NCBI GenBank assembly: GCA_000787465.1
Contig: JSYX01000142.1
Location: forward strand, 1 to 64,000
From: Thermomucor indicae-seudaticae
Taxonomy: Eukaryota; Mucoromycota; Mucoromycetes; Mucorales; Lichtheimiaceae
Direction: 5' to 3'
DNA: 64,000 nt
Part shown: piece after piece, positions 49,138-61,761 of the stretch
Layout: each line of letters begins with the position of its first letter
Numbering within the stretch: the stretch's first letter is position 1
Notes under the pieces: model-generated
The model's input: only the letters and a program-made list of their open reading frames with translations
What the model was told of the DNA's origin: nothing
The model's database searches: none
Made by a program: the position numbers and the translations under genes

Positions 49138-49534
49138 TTAGTTTGCACCTACATGAAGTCGCCGTATAAGAAACGGCTGATGCTTACGGTAAGAAAAAAG
49201 AAACGAAACTTTGTGGATACACCTTCTTACTCATTATCATATTTCTTGAAGCGCGCGCGGTAAAATTTGCATACGCCCTAATACTGAGAACATGACACTA
49301 ACTCAGAGGCCATGTTGCCTATTGGGAGTGCTTTCTGGCGTCAACCCATACGATTTTGCCGAATGTAAGTGTTTAATGTTGATAAAGTGAACGCAAAAGA
49401 TTTGACCCGCGGCGCAAAACAGATACACATTACAGCGCAAAATCGAATTATGGGTGGGCGCCAAAAGGTGCCAACATGTTCTCGAAACACAGTATGTACA
49501 CGCTATGCAAATTAAAACATATTTCAAAAGCCTT
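49138..49534. other. Region after the Fanzor copy
   Basis: About 400 bp with no coding frame. In Fanzor elements the guide RNA is usually encoded at the 3' side of the nuclease gene, so this stretch is the place to look for one. No inverted repeat matching the 5' flank was found by eye. Confidence 0.35.
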
Positions 49535-50997
49535 TCAGGAGGTTGAGGTATCAATGTTATTACTACTACTTTGGGCATGAAGAGCATTGAGCAGTTTGCG
49601 ATGAAACAAGCTGGCCTTGTTCCTTTTAAACTCGATGGGATGGGTTAGATATTTAGGTAGACAGCGTATCAAGTCAACGTCTCGTGTCTCATCCAACATT
49701 GGCTGATAGAGCAGAACATTGGGATCTTCATCCTGAATTAGTTTAAATTGTATTGCTATACATATATCATGTTGTCAATGAAAAACAGGTTATCTTTTGC
49801 CATTGCAATAAACCACTTACTACCGTTCTTGCCGGTTTGCACACAGTTATACGTTGTTCCAGTGCTTGTCTTTTTAACGTCCGTGACGACCAGTCCGCTC
49901 AAGTCCTCGAAGAGCTCTTTGATGAACCGCCAAGTAGCTTGATCCACAGACGCATTCAGCTGACTTTTCAGTTTTCGGTTCGTCGCCAAGGCCTCAGCTT
50001 GTCCCGCCAAAGCCTCATCTCGTTCTTTCTCCAGCTGAGCAACTACCATTTATTTACAATTATAACAATAAGGTATTGCAAAAACCTCTCGAATAAAAGG
50101 TGTAAAAGAAATATACCTGATGCTCGCATACTCGCGATTTCGTTGTTCAACTGTTCCTTTTCGTCAGCGTTTCCCAGCGCTTCTTCCAATTTTGCTCTTG
50201 CTTCTTCCAAGTCTGTCTTCAGCTTTTGGTTCTCCTTTGCCTTGACTTCCAACTCTTCCTTAAGTTTTTGAGCGAGATTGTCCGCGTCTTTGAAAAAGTA
50301 TAACTATAAGCTACAGGTACGTTTTCCCTTTATCTCTTAGTCGCAATCACTTTACCTGCCATACGACGTTCGGCCGCTTCTTTGTATTCATTCAGTGCCT
50401 TTTCTGCTTCGGAAAACCGTACGAGTTGTAATTCGTCGAAATGCCGCTTGAACTGTTCGAGCTGATATTTTTTTTAGTTTAGCTATTAGTGTCGCGCCAT
50501 GCAAGTTCCATCCTATTTGTCTTTACCTGGCTGATACGTTTCTGTAATTCGTCGATAACTCTTGATGGTGGAGGACCTGAAGCCAACATGGACTGGTCTA
50601 TGCGACCGCGGCCGTTGCTAGAGGTATGATGGCCATTGAAGAACAGAGTATCGTCGGCGTCTTCGTAATATCGTTGAGATTGTTGGCGCTGGGAACCATA
50701 ACGTGGTGTTCTTGATACAAGTTCTTGTTGGCTGGATAATGCGGTTGTTCTAGTTCGTCTATATTCTTGTTCTCTGTCGTTAAAAGTAAAATCTGGCCAT
50801 ACTCATGAGCTTTCCCCTTGTACTTCTATTTCATAATACAAAAAGCTAGAGGTTAACCTTGCATGCCAGGTGACCGTGGGCGTTTTGAAGGCTGCGTGGG
50901 ATCTAGCAGGAGTAATAGTAACAGTTATTAAAAATAATTTGGCGGTGAACAAACTCATGTCCGTACGTAACGAGTCGCCATCATAATCTAGATCCAT
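49535..50997 (-). CDS. Monopolin complex subunit Csm1/Pcs1
   Basis: Kinetochore protein: a coiled coil ending in a globular domain that forms a V-shaped homodimer. In yeasts it clamps sister kinetochores or prevents merotelic attachment. It starts MDLDYDGDSL; an Arg/Gln/Ser-rich region (RRTRTTALSSQQELVSR) leads into long coiled-coil exons (RISQ, FKRHFDELQLVRFSEAEKALNEY-type, MEVKAKENQKLKTDLEEARA, AQLEKERDEALAG). The C-terminal domain has LFEDLSGLVVTDVK, NCVQTGKNGS, then after an intron LLYQPMLDETRDVDLI, LPKYLTHPIEFKR and FHRKLLNAL, matching the Csm1/Pcs1 fold order. It ends at the TGA at 49535-49537. About six introns; not every junction was resolved. Confidence 0.87.
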
Positions 50998-51270
50998 CCC
51001 ATACGGTCCCGACCGTGTCCGTAGATCGTTTCCCTAAGGATTGAGGTATTAAATGTAACCAGGAAACGGAAAATGGCAGCTTGCTTGAATTTACCCTATG
51101 CATCACATTAGCAGGAAAGGACAGAGCAATGACAGCGAACGCGCGCAGTGAATAATTATGGGTCCGCTGCTATGGCCAGATGAGTCAAACGAAGCCACCA
51201 AGACCTTAAAGGGTAAGGGATATCTATAAGATATCTCTTTCTGTCTTGACAAAGAAGCGACCGGCAAAAC

Positions 51271-52995
51271 ATGACCCGTCTGTATATGCTCGATTATGGT
51301 GCCGGCAATGTGCGAAGTGTTGTGAATGCCGTAAAACATTTGGGCTATGACATCAAGTTTGTCGAGGATCCCTCTGACCTGTCAAAAGCAGAGGTATAAT
51401 AGAACCCAGAAGCAGCAAACACACAGGGAAATAAGCCAGAACCCTACTGACCTGACCAATGAAAGTAGAAACTCATTTTCCCTGGTGTTGGAGCATTTGG
51501 TCATTGCATGCAAGCATTACGGGATAAGGGATATGCTGAGCCATTAAAAGAATATATTGCTTCGGGCAAGCCGTTCATGGGCATCTGTGTTGGCATGCAA
51601 GCTCTTTTTGAGGGTTCCGACGAGAGCGACGAAGAGGGGCTGGCTATTATCCATGGCCGAGTGAAGTTGTTTGACAAGAAGACCAAGGCTGTGCCGCACA
51701 TTGGTTGGAACGGAGCCCAGGTACTGAAGCGTGTTCCTGGTGGCGGTGATGAAACCACGACTGTCATCAGCGACGAATCTGTCTACTATTTTGTACACTC
51801 GTATGCTGTACCCTATAGTACAGATATAAAGGACTGGGTGCTTTCGACGACGCAATACGGAGATGAAGTGTTTGTGAGTTCGGTGCAGAGGGGTAATGTG
51901 CTTGCGACCCAGTTCCATCCAGAGAAGAGTGGGTTTGCTGGATTACGCGTTCTTCGAGCATTCTTGTCTGGATCCGGCGTTGTGGACGAGTCCAAGGTAG
52001 TCATCAAAGAACCTGTCATACCCCAGAATCGGTTTACTCGACGTGTGATTGCATGCCTGGATGTACGGACCAATGACGCGGGCGATCTAGTGGTCACGAA
52101 GGGTGACCAGTATGACGTACGCGAAAAGACAGCAGAGGGTAATGATGTGCGTAACTTGGGCAAACCTGTTGATCTTGCACGTCGGTACTTTGAAGAAGGT
52201 GCAGATGAAGTGACCTTTCTGAATATCACGAGTTTCCGGAATTGTCCCCTTGTTGATCTGCCTATGCTTGAAGTGCTCAAACGTACGTCCGAAACAGTGT
52301 TTGTGCCATTGACGATTGGCGGAGGTATTCGAGACATCGTGGACCCGGATGGCACAGTGCACCCGGCATTGGAAGTGGCAGGCGAGTATTTCCGGTCAGG
52401 TGCAGACAAGGTTTCCATTGGTAGCGACGCTGTATATGCTGTGGAGAAATACTTGGCCAATGGATGTAAAAAGGACGGTACGACGGCGATTGAGACGATC
52501 GCCAAAGCTTATGGAGCGCAGGCAGTAGTTGTTTCGGTTGACCCACGTCGAGTGTATGTGAAGGATCCTAGTGAGACAAACCATCACGTTGTCAAGGTCA
52601 GCCAAAGGGGCCCTAATGGCGAGGAGTACTGCTGGTATCAGTGCACCGTCAAGGGCGGACGAGAAGGTAGAGATGTTGATGTACGCCAGTTAGTAACGGC
52701 CTGCGAGGCACTGGGTGCAGGCGAGATCCTATTGAACTGCATGGACCGAGATGGTACCAACTCTGGTTATGAACTGGAGCTGATCAAGGATGTCAAGGCG
52801 GCTGTGAGCATTCCAGTGATCGCATCAAGCGGTGCTGGATGCGTAAAGCACTTTGAAGAAGTGTTTGAAAAGACTAATGTCGAGGCAGCTCTGGCTGCGG
52901 GTATCTTCCATCGTCGCGAAGTTCCCCTTCAAGACGTCAAGAATCATTTGCAAAAATGTGGCGTAAATTGTAGACCTTTAGACAACGCATTGTAA
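51271..52995 (+). CDS. HIS7: Imidazole glycerol phosphate synthase HisHF
   Basis: Fifth and sixth steps of histidine synthesis: glutamine is hydrolysed by the N-terminal amidotransferase, and the ammonia is channelled to the C-terminal cyclase, which makes IGP and AICAR. Two exons (51271-51393 and 51469-52995) give 549 residues, near the 552 of yeast. HisH half: [20 protein letters not shown], nucleophile Cys in GICVGMQ, and His-Glu in FHPEKSG. HisF half: RVIACLDVR (catalytic Asp), [15 protein letters not shown], and NCMDRDGT (second catalytic Asp), then [10 protein letters not shown]. The fusion is the fungal and plant form. No Gcn4-type site was searched in detail. Confidence 0.98.
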
Positions 52996-53413
52996 CCAAA
53001 TACTCCTTCATTTTTTCCAGACTTTCCCCTTTATCCACAATAATATCCGTCTTCCATTGCATTGTCGAAGAAAAAATTTTGTCTGATTAATGAATTTCCA
53101 CAAAAGTGAAAGGCTGATGGTCTCTGCGCTGACACAGCCAATGCAAAAGCTCAGAAAAAGGAAGCGAGCTGGATCAATTGTGACGATCCCTCTTTCTCTT
53201 GTTCAATATCGTTACTGCTACTCCTTTGTCCTATATTTGGCACAGAATTAATCGTGGCTCCAAATATAACAGATGAATTCGTCGCATAATAGGTGAGAGA
53301 AAGGGACTTTATTATTAAGTCTAGCAGACATGAAAGCGTGACAGTTAGTTTCTGTTGTTTGACAGGATGGTCGAGGTAACCAAAAGCATGCGGCAAAAAG
53401 TGATGCATGAAAA
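52996..53413. other. Intergenic HIS7 to PH protein gene
   Basis: HIS7 3' region and presumed promoter of the next gene. No coding frame is supported. Confidence 0.5.
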
Positions 53414-55239
53414 ATGTCCTACTTATTATGGGTAAAGCCCACTTTGTTGAGAAAACGCTCATCCAAGATAAATCCCAACCTGCTCGCAGCGGATATCAGT
53501 GATGAGCTCGTGTGTGAGATCCGGAAACTCAAAACGACTTTGACTGAAAAAGAGACACGAATACAAGAACTGGAGCGTGATAGAGAAGACGAGGCGGTTT
53601 GTTTTCGTCTGAAGCAGACAGAGTCTCAAGGTATATACCATCTATATATACAAGTATGCTACCGAGAGCACGCACTTGAGCTCGCTTTTCTTCCACACAG
53701 TTGAGAAGTTAAAACAAGAGAATTGGGATTTGGAGATATCAATACAGACGCTCAAAACGCACTTGGAAGAAACGACCGGGCAATGGACGCGATCAATGAC
53801 TGAGCATAGAAAAACACAAGACCAACTGCGAGCGTCCAGAGACCAGGTAGAGGTTATGGAAGCGCAAAAGGAAAAGATGTCGCAGCAATTCGAGCAACAG
53901 AGGTTATTGTTGGTGAGGGAAAGAAAAGAATTGAAAAAGGAGAACGCGTACCTGCAGCAAGAGTTGGATCAAACGAGCGCAGAGCTCCGGATTTGGAAAT
54001 CCAAAACAATAACACGAGATGCGGGCGTCGAGGCGGCGTCATCAAAGGGGAAGCAAGAAGTGGAGGCTCTTTTGAAGCAGTCGCTCGCTCATGCCCATCG
54101 CATGATCATAGAACTGCGCGCGTCACTGGATCAAGAAAAGATAGGACGAATGGAAACGAAGAAACTCTTGGAAGAAAGCCAAGAAACCATCGAAGCATTG
54201 CGAACAAGGGAGAAGGGCGTACGGAGAAGTCTTGTCATGGGTCGGCGGAGGGAGCCTCCGTTAGCGGTTATCGAAGAGGAGGATTCCGAAGCAACGCCTC
54301 CAGCCCGGTCGCTCTACAGTGAACTAGCGTGTCAAAGAATCGATAAGGGTGTCCAGACGACTGAAAGCAGCATCATCCCCGATGCACATAGCAAGGTGGT
54401 CCAGAGTGGTGATGACCGGCCTGCTCGCACTATTCGACGTGTCCGTAAAAGAATTACACGCTCAGCAAACAAGGATTCAAGGCTTGTCCAGAACGCCCAA
54501 AGGCAGTATTCTTACGCTAAGAGAGCTTTGGCTCCTTACATGCCATTGTCCTCTGATTCATCATGCGTGGACCCGTCTGTCGTTGCAGCTATCACGCGAA
54601 CCATGATTGGAGAATGTATGTGGAAGGGCACGCGTCGCTATGTCATGGGACGTAATGGGCTTTCACAAGTCAAAGGCCATTCGCGCTACTTTTGGATCCA
54701 TCCTTACACGATGACCCTCTATTGGAGCGCAACCCAGCCTGGTGCCAACCACAAGGAGTCCAAATCAAAGAGAGCTTTTATTCAAGATGCTTGGGCCGTG
54801 CAAAGTGAAAACCAAGTTGTTTCCATACTGGTTCAAACACCCTCTCGATACATTACGTTGACAGCACTGACTTTGGAAAGTCATAACGTATGGCTTCTGG
54901 TACGTATAAAGTCCCCATTTGACCCTCTTATAATGCACTTATTCACTCAATTTCCAGGCTCTATCCTATCTGCTCGATCGACCGGGAATGACGAGTCAGT
55001 ACTCAACTATGCGATCCTCAAGTGGTCGTATCCGATCCCAAAAGTCAGGCAATCGCTACTACTCTTCGAGCCTCGATACCCAAAGAACATCTTCCACTAC
55101 TCTAGCCAACGCTTCACTCGTTCAAAGTCTTTGCACCTATGATGAACTGGATGACGACACTGATGATTCTGATCCACGGACAAACATTCGACAATGCTGT
55201 AATGGTATGCACGACGTATCCACGCTCTCTCGCGACTAG
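53414..55239 (+). CDS. Coiled-coil protein with Num1/Mcp5-type PH domain
   Basis: Three exons (53414-53630, 53701-54899, 54958-55239) give 565 residues. Residues about 25-260 are coiled coil (heptads such as LKTTLTEKETRIQELERD and KELKKENAYLQQELDQ). A basic linker then leads to a C-terminal PH domain with the Num1/Mcp5 signature: ITRTMIGECMWKGTRRY, HSRYFWIHPYTMTLYWS, RAFIQDAWAV, and LVQTPSRYITLTALT...NVWLLALSYLL. In yeasts this PH type binds PI(4,5)P2 at the cortex and anchors dynein and mitochondria. The present protein is far shorter than budding-yeast Num1 and nearer Mcp5 in layout. The C-terminal tail is Ser/Thr-rich with an acidic patch. Cortical anchoring is inferred from the domain. 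Confidence 0.87.
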
Positions 55240-55327
55240 TTTATACTACTACTGTACTGCAGAATATGGTTTATGCAATCAATATGAATGTTTTATGTAT
55301 GCTAACCCGAAATGCCAGATGTACTTT

Positions 55328-57099
55328 TTATTGTTCAGAGTCAGGCATAAAGTATCTTGCACGGTAATCATCACTATTGAAAGAAAAGAGTTAGCGTAAA
55401 AGTATGATCTCTTTTGGTAGTCAATAACAACTTGCCTGCACGTGAGGATACCATTGTCAATTGGTGACGCTGCCACACAGCGAACCAAGTTATTTTGTCC
55501 TGTTGACGATTAAATAGATTAAGTACCCCATATTATACCTGCACATAGATTTATCCTTACCAGAGATACGCGCTGCAACAACACCTGTCTGGGTATGCCA
55601 ACAGAAAACGTTTGTCGATGCCTCGTCACCGATCAAGACATATTCTTCGTTGTAAGTAAAGGCCGGCTAAATACGTATTTTCTATGTTTAGATTACTTTG
55701 TCCGTATGTATTTGCCTGCAAAACAGGACTGACCTGTAACATTTGAGCCCTCTGTTCATGGCCTCTGTATTCCATGACTACTTTGCCACTCGATATATCC
55801 CATAATCGCATGGTTGAATCCAGACCGGCCGACAAGACATAACGTTCGCTCTGCATTAAACGTACGCTTGACACAGTCGCACCACTGTGTGCACGTTCAA
55901 TGGCCTGGATACATTGGCCGGATACACCATCCCAAATGCGTACGGATCCATCCGCTGATGATGTCGCAAATATCCGCCCACTCTTGGAGTATCGAGCTTG
56001 CGTAATCGGTCCACGATGCTGCTGCTGCGCTGCGTCGGTCGTATAGCACTGAAGTGTTTTTACGTCGTATACTCTGATTGCTGCATCCTCGGTACCTGCT
56101 AGTAAGAAGTCACCGGACGGATGGAAAGAGATAGAGTTGACAGGATGAGCGTCCTATAAAAAAAGAGGAAAAGCATCTAGGGTATCAATATGAACGCCTA
56201 GATATCATCCTTGCTTATATCTCGTGTGTGTGCGCGCAATACCTGCAGATACCGGAATGATCTTTTGACACCCAATTTAGAGAGATCAAACAACTTGATA
56301 CTTTGATCTTCTGCACAACTTGCAAGCACAAGACCATTGGGATGAAACGCAAGATCGTTTACAGGTGCCGTGTGATCGTACAAGGTCCGTATCACTGGTT
56401 TATCACCAGCCTCGCCTGTTCGCTTCTTCATTTTGTGTACATCCAGTACCTTTAGAGAAGAGTCATGTGAACCTGTTGCAGCGAATCGACCATCAGTGCT
56501 GAAAATGGCTGTCCGACAAGGTCCTTTGTGTTGTGTATAGTACAGTTGCACGTAATCGTTAAAGTACTTTGGTGCTTTACAGGAAATTTGTTAGTCCCTT
56601 TCAAAGAGTTGCTTCTCATAGCATAGCAGATCTTTTTACCCGCTGTTTGCGTTGCTTCGGGATCAAACCCTACTGTCGTTTCGCCTGGTGTCTGATCCCA
56701 ATCACTTGCTCCTCCGTGCTGAAGTGAATCAGTATCTAGATCACGTTTTCGGCTGTACTCGTCGTCTTCCGATTCTTCGCTTTCCACTAATGACCCAGAA
56801 ACATGAGCGAATGTCACTTTCATGCATATATTTTGCAAATGATCTCACGCTTCTCTTTTGCAAGTTGAATCATTTCTGTGAGCTTGTTGCTGGGCGTCAT
56901 GTCAACCGTCGCCCCCGTCGCGTCTGCCACGCTTTGAGCAACTGCAGAGTACCCGTAGGCAATCAGCTGCCTAACTTGAAAACTTTAGTGCGCGCGATTC
57001 TCATAAAGCATTGCCACTTCGAGTATACCCCACTATAAGCGATAAAACTTCGTTCTCATTCACAATCGGCGAATCTTCGTCCATCGACACAGCAGCCAT
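55328..57099 (-). CDS. CSTF1: Cleavage stimulation factor subunit 1 (CstF50), WD40
   Basis: Subunit of the mRNA 3'-end cleavage factor CstF; animals and plants have it, while budding yeast lacks a clear orthologue. The N-terminal dimerisation helix pair is spread over exon 1 (MAAVSMDEDSPIVNENEVLSLIVG) and exon 2 (QLIAYGYSAVAQSVADATG). After an acidic linker come the WD repeats: TAIFSTDGRFAATGSHDSSLKVLD, HTAPVNDLAFHPNGLVLASCAEDQSIKLFD, HPVNSISFHPSGDFLLAGTED, ARYSKSGRIFATSSADGSVRIWD, and LDSTMRLWD. The last exon reads SDDYRARYFMPDSEQ, the family's C-terminal SDDFRARFW block. The final intron (55435-55374) is GC-AG. Its start codon lies only 48 bp behind the AP-3 delta stop on the same strand, and it converges with the PH-protein gene. 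Confidence 0.94.
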
Positions 57100-57147
57100 G
57101 TGTGTGGAACAACAAGGTATAGAAAAGTCCGCATATGTCATAATCAT

Positions 57148-60100
57148 TTATTGCGAAAAATCCAAGCATGAAAGCTGTTCAACTAGAGCTTCTAAGAACC
57201 CATCGTCCGTACTCTTCAAGTCTATCGTCATGGTGGCTGCTTTTCTTTCGTCATCATCAGCTGATAATTCGTATTTCAGTAGTCCTGCTACTTGGGGACC
57301 CTGGACACTCTTGCCATATAGAGATGCTGCACCAGGTACAACTTCAACGACCTGTAGACGCGTCGTGGACGATATGATATTAAGGGCTTTGATAAGTGTC
57401 CGATCGATGGCCTCATCAGCTGTGGTTCGTGGTATTTCCATTGATACATTGTCATGATAATCAAATTCTTGACCATGCTCGGCTAAAAGTGCTGCAAATT
57501 GAGCAGGGTCTATCGGCGCCGTATTCTGTATCAGGAATACGCTCGGTCGTACAGGGATTTCAATCGCATATTGGTTCAATGTAGAAGATCCCTAATAAAA
57601 CCCCCAGAATAGTTCAGTCGTATATCCCACAGTTTTCATGCGCATCTCCCCCTTCCTTTACCTGTATGTCATACTGTAAGTCACCTCGTATACACAATCC
57701 CCGACGGATATCACCCAAAACTGCAAAGTAGCCTGAAAGCTCCATTTCCTCATTACTTTGCAGATCAAAGGTGCCAGATATGTTTGCTCCGCCGTCATCA
57801 GGCGTAGGCTCAACTAGCCGGAAATCAAAGGATTCGATGGGCGTCATACGTAAGTTTGTTACTGCATGGTCGCCCGACACGTTTTTGACGTAAAACTTGG
57901 ACACAACGACTGCTGAACCGTCCTCTTTCCTATCTGAAAGCAATAACCGGCAGCGCTGAACAGGGCAGGTCATTTCTCTGTCTCAACAAGGTATCGTGCA
58001 ACTTCTTACCAGCTGTACTTCGTCATTTTCGAAAATTACGCTTGGGGGTGCTTCTTGTACATAGTCTTTAAGTAAGTCTTCAGTCGGTATGTGTCCTACT
58101 TCAGACGCTACTCCATTCTCTAGCGGCTAAGATGGTTCTTAGGTATAGTCCAAAAGTCATGCTTTACGCTATTTCATTACCTTCACTTCTGATGCAGGCT
58201 GCTTTTTCTTTTTCTTTTTCTCCTTTTTCGTCGAATCATCGGCTGATTTCTTGGATGATTTTTTACTTGCTTTAGTGCTCTTCTTTTTCTTCGGTTTCTC
58301 CTCCTACGCTCAGATCTTAGATGGGATATCTCCTTTTCACAGTGCTATAGTAGTACTTGCCTTTTTCTGAGCTTCCTTTGCTAAACGCTTTTCCTTCCGT
58401 TCTGCTCGAACTCTTGCCTCTTCCCGGCGACGCAATTCTTCAGGGCTTAGATATGCTTGAACTTGAGGAAGCTGTTCATCAGCACCCAAGGGCATAGATA
58501 AATCGACGGTATTGAGTCCGTCGTCGTCGGTAGCGAAAATATCTCGCTGTTGCAGACTTTTGGTGTAAGTGTTTGCTTGAATATCCTCACGCTTATTCCG
58601 TGGCTTTGTCTCTTGCTCGCTTCCTGAGTCAACGGCTTCCTCCGGCATTTCTTCAGGCGCATACACCGGCGGTGGTGGCGACGGCAGGCGCACTTTGCGT
58701 CCTTTAGACTTCTTTTTGTGTTTCTTTGATGACTTTGGGCTGCCAAAGTCCTCCAAGGACAGTTTGACAATGGGTATCGAGTCGATGTCTTCTTCGATAT
58801 CCAGTAGTTTAGTCTGCTTCTTGCTGTCGGCTTTGTCGGACATGATGTAATATGGATCATTGCGTAAAGCTTCAAGTCTCGCAGCGCGGCGCTGGTCACA
58901 TACAGGTTATCACACACAGGTTAGTTTGCTCGTACATCTCTCCAGACTGCTGATCGTCCACTAACTTTTTCTCTTTCTTCTTCGTCCTCGTCGCTGTCAT
59001 GAGTCCTGTGCTTCTTCTTTTTCCTCACAGATGCATCTCGGGCACTCTGCACCGCGTCCAAAGAACCAGTATCGGATTCGCTGTCTTCTACCAGGTCGGG
59101 AAGAGGCTCATTGATCCAAGCATCTAGATCAAGACCCTCAGGTATCGGCACCTTCTTCTGAGCTTTTGGTGCCACCGGATTAAGCTCATACAAAGTAAAT
59201 AGAGAAGGTAAGCCTCGCAGCACAGGCGGAATCTGACCGGTTGTCTCTTGAGCAATAGCTGTCAATACAAGGTCGAAAATGGCACAAGCATTTGAAGCCT
59301 TTTTTTTTCTTACGCATTAGCATATGAAAGCCTGAATCCATGGGCGGATCCTTACCCGTTCTTGTACTTCCAGATCTATGCTGCGACTGAACATACCCAT
59401 TTTCTCCTTCATAACTTCTGTCACCTTTACAAACTCGTTTTGCAGTTCCGGATTCCATTCCTCAATAAGTTCATTCACCCAGAAGGCGTAAATTTTGATA
59501 ATGTTGTGTACGTATAGTGATTGTACTTTGACCGGTAAATCAGCCACTAATGGTTTCAACAGGCACTCCAAAGTAGCGGGTATATTGTCGAGAAAGCTTG
59601 TAGTAAGTCAGTAAAAGCTTGGCGACCTGACATTTGTCATCACATACCTGCAATACTCGCCGCAAATCCAAGCAGCCGCTGACAAGACTTCAATGTTGTT
59701 GTCTCGTTTCTTAGCCGTCTTTAGGAAGTTCTCATCCGACAAAAGGCGATACTAGTTCAGCTGAATATTAGAAACCGTGCTCGCGCAAACGAATTGTAAA
59801 ATTTCAATTACCATTTGGCCGACCGCAAAAGGTCGTACACTTTTAACTCGTACGCTAACATCCATCAGCTGATCTCTCAGGGCTTCTCCAACATTGACCC
59901 CCGTAACGTTAGCCAGGCCCACGAGAATGGTTATGTACCATTCAAAGTTGGTAACGTTTCGGTACTGATTCTGACTGCAAATAAAGATAATACGATGGAT
60001 GATGTCCGTTCGATAGATCGGATCCAAAACACTTGAAGCTTCATGTATCGTAGGTGCATTATTACTTTCGGGTGGTATAAGATGCGCAATAAGGCGCTTC

Positions 60101-61558
60101 ACGATGTCTACCAAGCTTTTGCGGTTCGCCTAGAATACGACAGCGGGTAACTATCTGCATCCCCCTTCTATATCATAGCCGACTTACCATTCCGACTACG
60201 AGATCTAATGCGCGTAAACGAATACTGAAATCCTCATCGTCGATACATTCCAGAATAATATCCTTATGTTCAGCAATCAGCTTTGGATGAGACGAAAGCA
60301 GTCGACTCATTGCCAATAAGCCAACGTATTTCACTACAGGGTTGTTAGACACATTCCCAGTTTAGCTACGGCGGATACTTACGATTCTGATCCGGATCCT
60401 CTAAGAACCGTCGCAGCTTGTTGACACAAGTGGCCGCCAATGCATGACTTGAGTCACCCGCAGCTTCGAGGAATCCACCTGTGATTACTGTATGAATGCA
60501 CTCATACAACAGCGACATAGCGGGCGTTGTCTGTATGAGAGACGTAAGCGGTGGGAGCAGCTTCTTGATCAACCTTGGCTCAAGCGGGGTAAGCGACGCA
60601 AACTACCCAAGAAAAAATCTTAGCGCAAAGCGTTAAGCACATATGCCATACTTATACTGTACCATTTTAATGATCTTGATAAGCATCCAGTTGTTGGAAG
60701 AGGTCGTGAGCAGCTTGAATAATTGAGGCGCGAGCGAGAGGTAGTTTCGAGGATTCTTTCGAGCAAGTTCGCAAATCACACTGACAGTTGCAGATACCAC
60801 AGCTGAATACATATAATCATCAAAGTGTCAGTCCCTTACAGTGATTCGACGTCTTTCATTATCCAATACAAACAGGGATCAGGATCTTCGAGCTTTTCCT
60901 TTAGCCTTGGAAAACTTAGGCGAAGGGCCTCTGGAAACTTTAAGAAGACCTTGTATAGTACCAGTAACACTTTTTTTCGAATGTATGGGCGTGAGTGGTT
61001 CAGCATAGCCACCAAGTCTTGGCAAAGATCGCGTGCAAGGTCGGGCGTAACGATATGCGACAAGCCGTTTATTGCGATCCCGATCTCTAAAGGAGACGAA
61101 GACGCCAGGTCCTATACCAGTACCAAAGCGTCAGTTTGCTGAAACTAACCACCAAAAGGAACCGCAGAACCTTTTTTATGAGGTTTGTCGTAAGCATAAG
61201 AACATCTGTGTCTTGCTGAAAGGATTGCGCGGCAGCGAGATAACCTGTTCGTTTATGTAATAACTTTGGACTCGACATCACTTCGACAACGTGAAAAGAC
61301 GCCCATGACATGTCGTAGCCTAGCATTTGGAGCTAAGACAGAACAGTAAGGCTCATGCTGCAAACACATACACAACACAATAGCTGGCTGCTGCCGCCTT
61401 ACGTAAGTCAGCTTGGCGACCGCCATGGCTTTAATATCAATGTCGTTCGACTTGACTTCATTTCGAATTTCTTGTAGACAGACAGCAATGTATTTTTGCT
61501 CGTTTTTCTTGTTGGCGCGAATGCCACGAATGAGATCCGTAAGCGACTTCTCAAACAT
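57148..61558 (-). CDS. APL5: AP-3 adaptor complex subunit delta
   Basis: Large subunit of the AP-3 clathrin-independent adaptor that sorts cargo from Golgi/endosomes to the vacuole. It starts MFEKSLTDLIRGIRANKKNE; adaptin trunk exons follow (YIAVCLQEIRNEVKSNDIDIKAMAV, LGYDMSWASFHVVEVMSSPKL, FQQDTDVLMLTTNLIKK, PDLARDLCQDLVAMLNHSRPYIRKKV). The hinge is highly charged (KKHKKKSKGRKVRLPSPPPP, ELRRREEARVRAERKEKRL), as in AP-3 delta. The ear-like C-terminus runs to SCLDFSQ at 57148. About thirteen introns; the one at 58360-58314 is GC-AG (AAG|GCAAGT...GTAG), joining QKK to EEKPKKKK. The start is divergent from the HMG-like gene. Confidence 0.94.
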
Positions 61559-61761
61559 GGTTCGACGAGCCCTGAGACACTGTCCGTGAGCTGCGAGGAT
61601 TCCACCGCAGTCTTATGGGGATTTGGCTCAAAGATCCCAGTTAATTCTCAGATTATCTCGCTTGTTGAGCCATCCCCGCTAGTCCCCAGTGATCCCCGCT
61701 ACTGCTTGGGAAATTTTCCCTGCTATTTCTAGTGCTCCCCAAAATTGAATCTGCTGTCATC

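Noticed and set aside
45740..49275. TAAATTTGCGCGG near 45760 and GGTAAAATTTGC near 49260 as Fanzor element ends
   Set aside because: The similarity is short, AT/GC-rich and in direct orientation; it is not convincing as an inverted terminal repeat.
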